In this document: piece by piece, positions 58,683-64,000 of the stretch | Layout: every line of letters starts with the position of its first letter | How positions within the stretch are numbered: the first letter of the stretch is position 1 | Source of the DNA: Hyphochytrium catenoides | Lineage: Eukaryota; Sar; Hyphochytriomycetes; Hyphochytriales; Hyphochytriaceae | Length of the DNA stretch: 64,000 bases | Direction: 5' to 3' | Assembly (NCBI GenBank): GCA_900088475.1 | Contig: FLMG01001116.1 | Coordinates: forward strand, 32,324 to 96,323 | Notes under the pieces: model-generated | Told to the model about the DNA's origin: nothing | What the model saw: the letters and a program-made list of their open reading frames with translations, nothing else | Databases searched by the model: none | Position numbers and translations under genes: made by a program

Positions 58683-60921
58683 ATGGCGCGGGCCGCCAAG
58701 GTTGCGATATGTCTTTTCAGGAACGACTTGAGAGTGAGAGATAATGAATTGTTGGCAAGGGCCAACAGCGCCGCTGCTGCAACGCATATCCTACCCATCT
58801 TTGTCGTTGACCCGCGGCAGTACCATGTTGATCTTCTCGACAGTATGCGGCAGAAGGAAGCTTCCCACAGCGGATTAGACCTTTCCAAGGGACCCACAAC
58901 CTGGCACTTTGAGTTTCCCAAGTGTCACACGTTTAGGAGCCGCTTTCTGATGGAAGGCCTAGCAGATCTTCAATATAATCTACACAAGCTTGGCAGTGGC
59001 TTGATGGTGCTCGCCGGAAGGCCTGAAGAGGTGGTTCCTACTCTTGTCTCAAAACTACGTGAGTCTAGCTATGACGTTAGCTCGGTATTGCTACAGCAGG
59101 AGGTAGGACCCAAAGCTGCGAATGCCTTGCGGTGTCTCTTTCTTCTTTTCTGCTACACAGTCCCGGCGCAATTTCCTTGTTTCTTCGGGTTACTTATTCA
59201 TCTATCCTTCTCTAGCTTTGTTTCCCTTTCCTCTACGGGCGTCTTTCCCTCTTTTACCTTCTGTCCCTTTCTTTCTCAGCTGGCTGTAACGTACTGGTCC
59301 ACCTTCACTTCCACTCATTCTTTTCAAAACACTCTGACGCAAACAATATTTGACAGACGACATATGAAGAAGTCAGCGTTGAAAGAATGCTTGGCAAGGC
59401 GCTGTCTCAGGTCTCTGTTCCCTTGACGCTTTTTTGGGGCAGCACTATGTACCACAAGGACGATCTGCCTTACCGCGACTTGAAAAAAGAGCTACCCTTA
59501 ACCTATACCACCTTTCGGAAAAGAATCGAGAAAGAAGGGACACTAGTCCGCAAGCCCTTCGAGGTTCCCAAAAGGCTGCTACCTCTGCCTCAGGTCAACT
59601 GGTTCTCTCCTTCGCTCTCGCTCTTTGGCTTCAAGAACGATCCCCTGCAATCGATCGCTTTGCATCCGGAGGGAAAAGATAGGCGGTCAGCCTTTCCCTT
59701 TACTGGTGGCGAAAGTAGCGGTCTACAAAGGGTACATTCGTACTTCTTCGAGACAGAAGGAGTGAAGACGTACAAGGAGACAAGAAATGGTTTGACTGGA
59801 ACCGAATACTCTTCCAAACTGTCTCCTTTCCTAGCACTTGGCTTTGTGTCTCCTCGTACCGTCTATTATGAACTCTTGAGGTACGAGAGGACCCGAGAAA
59901 AGAACCAGTCTACATATCATCTGTGGTTTGAGCTTCTTTGGAGAGATTTCTTCAAGTTCATTTCTATAAAAATTGGCAATGGAATCTTCTACCTAAATGG
60001 CGGTATGGAAGGGGAAGGGCAAGGACAAGCTTATGGGGGAGAAGAGGGAGCCAAACCTGTGGTTCCTTCGTCGACCAAAAAAGCAGCCGACGTACATGGT
60101 AGGTCAAGCGATAAGAAGGAGCAACGGTGGGCCACGAACAAGAATCACTTTGAGGTTTGGAAAGAAGGAAAGACCGGCATCCCTTGGGTAGATGCCAACA
60201 TGAGAGAGCTCAATGCGACTGGGTAAGCTCAACTTAACCTCGCCACTCGGTCATCGCCCTTCCCTCGCCCCTCGCCCTCTATCGGACGTGGATCGGTTTC
60301 GTGTGTTCTCCTCGCCTGCTTCTATTGTGTGCCTGTGTAGGACCCTTTTCAGAGGTGGAAAGCTTTAGTCTTCTAGGCAGTCCCTGTTGCCCACAAACTC
60401 GGTACTCTAACCAACTCTACACATCTCACTCCTGATGTCTGCTGTACCTTAGTTTCATGTCAAACAGAGGAAGGCAGAACGTTGCAAGCTTTCTGGCGAA
60501 GTCCCTAGGCATAGACTGGCGCCTAGGGGCAGAGTACTTTGAGTCGCTACTCATAGACCACGATCCTTCTTCGAACTATGGGAACTGGCAGTACGCTTCG
60601 GGAGTGGGCCATCTAGACCCCAGGGAGAATAGGAAGTTCAACCAGATAAAGCAAGCCAAGGACTATGATCCGGAGGGCGCCTATATTAGGTTGTGGGTGC
60701 CGGAGTTGAAGGATGTCCCTGCAAAGTATATTCATTCGCCATGGCTTATGAATATTCTGGAGCAGTCAGCAGCAGGAGTTAGGCTCGGAGATGATTACCC
60801 GAGACCGATAATTGTGGAAGATGAGTGGAAGAGACATTACTCGTCCTATGCTGGGACCGGGAGAGACAGCAGACAGCAGGACCGTCGGCGACATAGAGGA
60901 CATAGAGTAAGCAGGATGTGA
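58683..60921 (+). CDS. CRY-DASH: Cryptochrome DASH
   Basis: DASH-type member of the cryptochrome/photolyase family: binds FAD and usually a folate antenna, repairs cyclobutane dimers in single-stranded DNA and can act in light signalling. Three exons: 58683..59102, 59357..60222, 60453..60921, total about 584 residues. The N-terminal photolyase domain begins [20 protein letters not shown] and IFVVDPRQY. The FAD-binding half has [57 protein letters not shown] (DASH-typical), [29 protein letters not shown] and [17 protein letters not shown] followed by [10 protein letters not shown] loop of about 50 residues rich in Gly/Lys (60.0-60.15 kb) is inserted after WRDFFKFI. There is no clear transit peptide; the C-terminal tail is Arg-rich and may be nuclear-localising. 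Confidence 0.95.
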
Positions 60922-61346
60922 TAAACTCGCGCCTGTCATCTATTAGACATAAAGAACTAATGTTCCCTATTGATGGAGAAAGGCGGCGCCAAGCATCTGA
61001 TAGCACCGAAGGCGAAGTAAGCTAATACTGCCAACATGTTGACAACTCGGAGACAAAGACGCGCTCTTCACCTGAAATGAATACAACGAAACGAGAAGAT
61101 TTGTCTTTTATTATTAGATAGAATCAGTTTTAGAGATTGCTGAGTACGCTATGCTGTAAAGGAAGGGTGGTCGCCTGCCATATGGGTGAGAAGGTAATTG
61201 GGCATTCATCCTTGTGCTCAGAATCAGCGGGGCTTGAATGTAACGTTAGGCCTATGATCATCAGCCATTTGCCAGCCCTTATCTATCAGCCAGATGACTG
61301 CTTAAAGGGAAACCTGTCTACAAACAAAGCAATTGGCAGCTCGGCT
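60922..61346. other. Convergent intergenic region
   Basis: About 425 bases between the 3' ends of the cryptochrome gene and the dephospho-CoA kinase gene. No gene or defined element seen. Confidence 0.4.
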
Positions 61347-63526
61347 TTACGCAAGCTTCGCCTTTATTTGGGCTACTTCACGCTCACAGCCTGCTTTTCT
61401 AGCCATAAGTACTATAGCTCGTTCGACTGCCAAAGTTAAGTCCTTGATATCCGCGCTATTATCAATGACGATGTGCGCTTTCTTCACTTTGACCTATAAT
61501 CACCGGCTCATTAGACGGCCAGTCATTACCAAGTTTTCGTTGGCTTAAGACAACCGCTATCGGCCTGTCTGTCAGAAGGGCAGAGAGATGGGTGCAAGAA
61601 CGAGAACGGGATGGCGAACCCGAGGTGCTGTGAGAAGCCGTTCTACCTCTATGGGAATCTGCGCCTTGATCCTATCTTGTGCCTGTTCCATTGTAAGATT
61701 ATTCCTCTTCATCAGCCGCTGTAGCTGCTGCTCAGGTTTGCAAGCCACAACCACTATAGGGTAGCAGAACCATGGTAATACCTTGCTCTCTAACGACAAC
61801 GGCGCTTAGTTGAACATGTGGATGACCATGGGGGCAAGAGGAGATGAAGTCGACGGATGAAAGCTATATAACCTTCAAAGAGGAGGCCATCAGGGTAAAG
61901 GCACAACGCAAGAGGTTTAAGAGGAAGGGAGAGAAGAGAGAGACCAAAAAAGGAGTACCTAGAAGCAATGGCGCATCGAGAACTACCAGCCTCTTCTGAC
62001 GGAGAAGCCGATTAGCTAAGATCTGCTTCAGTATCTCCTTCGTGATGTATGGCTAGAATAAGATTGGCGTCAGTCAAGAGGAGGAATACCTCGTACAGGA
62101 GCTAAAGAAAGAAGCGAGGAAGTGATGAAATGAGGTGGGCATGCAAAGCCAGCGTACATACTTGATCACTATCAACGCTAATCGGTCGTAAGAATGAATT
62201 AAGAAACGATGGTACCGAGACGGAGGGATCTTAGAACTGGGTGTGTGGACAGCACGGAAGGTAGGCCAGAAAAACAGAGATCCGGTCTTCTTACATGCGT
62301 AAAGGAGTTGAGCATATGCCTGCTGTGAGGATCCGTGAAAATCCTCTCCCCAAGAAGCGGTCTGTTGATTGCCTTGTTCTCGAGAAGGATTTCCTCACCG
62401 AAGTACTGCACTATCTTCTTATATGCCGGCTGACCAGGCTCTACTATCTACAGGCATCCTTGTGTGAGAAAGCGCGAATAAAGAGCCAGAAATGTAGAGA
62501 GTGGCTCCCCAAGTAAGCGTCAGGTGTGATAGATCGAAGGCAAACAAAGACAAAGTAGAGTAAAAGCCTTAAGACTTGGACCGACGGCCCAGGCTAACTA
62601 GTGGACAGTCAAATATCTCCGCAGCATAGAGAGCGCAGAATTGCAGATAAAGCCTCTTAGAAGACGTATCAACCTGTCGTGCTATCAAATCGGCGTCGAT
62701 AACAGTCACTCCACTCTCTGATAAAAGAGCCGAGACCGTTGATTTGCCAGTGGAAATACCCCCGGTCAGTCCAATGACCCGCAAGTGCGATCCTAGCCAC
62801 TTTTAAAATGAGGAGCACACGCAATCGAAAGAGAGCAGGCGGAAAGAGACAGAACAGCTTTCGAGCGTCAGTACCCTGGCCTTGGACTGAACGTTGCGAT
62901 TAGAGAACGGATCAAGAGTTGCTCCCGTTTGTAAGGTGATTACAGGCAAGACGGTCGCTTACCAGTCCAAAGGAGAAGGCTAAAGATAGGATCCAAACGT
63001 TCAAGGTCAAACTCTGCGCAGAGGGAAGGAAAAGGTACAATAAGCCAAGTGGTCGAGGTGGGACGATGGCAAGAGGAGGAGCGTGAATTGGAGAAGATCA
63101 GGTGAGAGCAGTGCAGGGGAAGAAGAGACAGGGTAATGAGAAAGAAAGGAAAGCGGACAATGGAGGAAGGAGAGCAAAGAGCAGCGAACGAAGAGTTCTG
63201 ATGGGAGAAAGAGGTAGAAGACAGACGGAGACAAGAAATGAAAGGGGCCTGTGCTATAGAAAGAGGGAGGTCGAGGGAGACAGAGAGCAAGCATACTATT
63301 AGAGGTTCCGTGCTGAGCTTCCTAGCAGGCCACGAACCTCAAAGACCAGCCAGCCTACGGCGAGAAGTACCGCCTCTCCCAGCAGAGGGATCAAACGAAT
63401 TTTTCCAGGAATGAGGGTCCAGATAAAGCGGGAGCGGTCCTTTCCTTCTAAAGCCAGGCCAAGGACCATGGCTGCCCCCACCACCCAGGTGGCTAACCAT
63501 AGAATAAGGAGCACTTGCAGAGCCAT
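61347..63526 (-). CDS. DCAKD: Dephospho-CoA kinase (DCAKD/CoaE-like), membrane-anchored
   Basis: Catalyses the last step of coenzyme A synthesis, phosphorylation of the 3'-hydroxyl of dephospho-CoA by ATP. The kinase exons give [21 protein letters not shown] (P-loop), [12 protein letters not shown] with [13 protein letters not shown] next, [91 protein letters not shown] and a last exon [14 protein letters not shown] ending at 61347. The P-loop exon has no ATG; it splices in phase 1 from an exon ending LLLWTG, and the nearest upstream ATG (63526) encodes two hydrophobic segments ([40 protein letters not shown]). This suggests an N-terminal membrane anchor, whereas human DCAKD is hydrophobic at the C-terminus. 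The link of the first exon uses a weak GTTCGT donor and is less sure. Confidence 0.82.
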
Positions 63527-64000
63527 CGCGGGGCCCTAGTCCCTCAAGGCACTAGTGGGGCTTCGCTGAATGTGAACAGAGGGAAGAGAAGGGAAGCCTC
63601 CTCTGCAAAGAAGAGGAAGAGGAAAGTGAAGCTCCAAATGGCCTTGCTGCTGCTTCGTCTTCTCTGTACGTCTGGCTTCTCCTCTACTTCTATCTCTGTT
63701 TGGCGGCCACAAGTAGAAGCAGCTATTGATCCTACTGATTGACAGAAGGCCTCACCGTCATCTTCGCCTTCGTCCAGGCAGAGTTCATCATCATCTCTCA
63801 AAGAAGGGCTTTGCGAATGTTGGTCTATGAATTTATGAAGCGATGGGCTCACAGAACAACCAGAGCAGGAACCAAAGAGCACTACTTCCTATCCCGCAGC
63901 AAGATTTCAAGAACTTCCTAAGTAAGGGTACCTTTCTCGTTCCTGTCATTTTTTTGTTCTTTCTTCTCACCCCCTATCCTCTCTCTCTCTCTCTCTCTCT
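63527..64000. other. Right flank with terminal CT microsatellite
   Basis: Upstream region of the dephospho-CoA kinase gene. A leftward frame (63544..63882) and a rightward frame (63739..63921) overlap; neither is recognised. The window ends inside a CT dinucleotide run. Confidence 0.4.
63979..64000. repeat. CT dinucleotide microsatellite, cut by the window edge
   Basis: The last bases are alternating CT, at least ten units, continuing beyond the window. Confidence 0.85.

Overview
This window is nuclear DNA from a eukaryote. Most genes are split by short GT-AG introns, several proteins look organelle-targeted or membrane-anchored, and the families are eukaryotic: PSMD5, ecdysoneless, RMDN, augmin HAUS3, DNA2, ABCF3/GCN20, RNase H2 subunit C and STIMATE. 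An acetolactate synthase small subunit, a DASH cryptochrome, a fungal/protist-type class II aldolase and a TGA-decoded selenoprotein W suggest a protist or alga (a stramenopile would fit), but I cannot fix the lineage.

Layout, left to right. 0.9-1.4 kb (+) RNase H2 subunit C-like, convergent with 1.5-3.5 kb (-) RMDN-like TPR membrane protein. 4.3-6.8 kb (-) PSMD5, divergent from 7.7-11.2 kb (+), where an acetolactate synthase regulatory-subunit domain is followed in frame by a zeta-toxin-like P-loop kinase, possibly a fusion. 11.8-14.8 kb (+) ecdysoneless. 15.3-21.4 kb (-) GH63 glucosidase with many exons. 23.6-28.2 kb (-) ABCF3/GCN20-like ATPase. 31.6-32.2 kb (+) intronless two-span membrane protein. 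32.5-40.1 kb (-) DNA2 nuclease-helicase, with an unknown coding block just upstream (40.3-41.3 kb) that may be its N-terminus. 42.3-44.3 kb (-) STIMATE-type membrane protein. 44.8-48.3 kb (-) HAUS3. 49.8-52.1 kb holds two divergent, look-alike single-span membrane proteins. 52.5-53.6 kb (-) class II fructose-bisphosphate aldolase. 55.5-56.2 kb (-) YecM-family protein. 57.3-57.8 kb (-) selenoprotein W with a recognisable SECIS element. 58.7-60.9 kb (+) DASH cryptochrome. 61.3-63.5 kb (-) dephospho-CoA kinase with an apparent N-terminal membrane anchor. The right edge ends in a CT microsatellite.

Neighbouring genes are not a pathway; this is an ordinary mixed eukaryotic gene neighbourhood. Themes are genome maintenance (RNase H2, DNA2, cryptochrome family), microtubules (RMDN, HAUS3), protein quality control and translation (PSMD5, ABCF3), and central or redox metabolism (aldolase, acetolactate synthase, CoA synthesis, selenoprotein W).

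The most notable signal is the selenoprotein W gene. It has a CxxU motif whose U is an in-frame TGA, the family GTTGNFEV block follows, and about 100 bases after the real stop lies a 72-base element that folds by eye as a form 2 SECIS. Exon boundaries were placed by reading frame, splice consensus and family similarity; they are predictions without transcript support.
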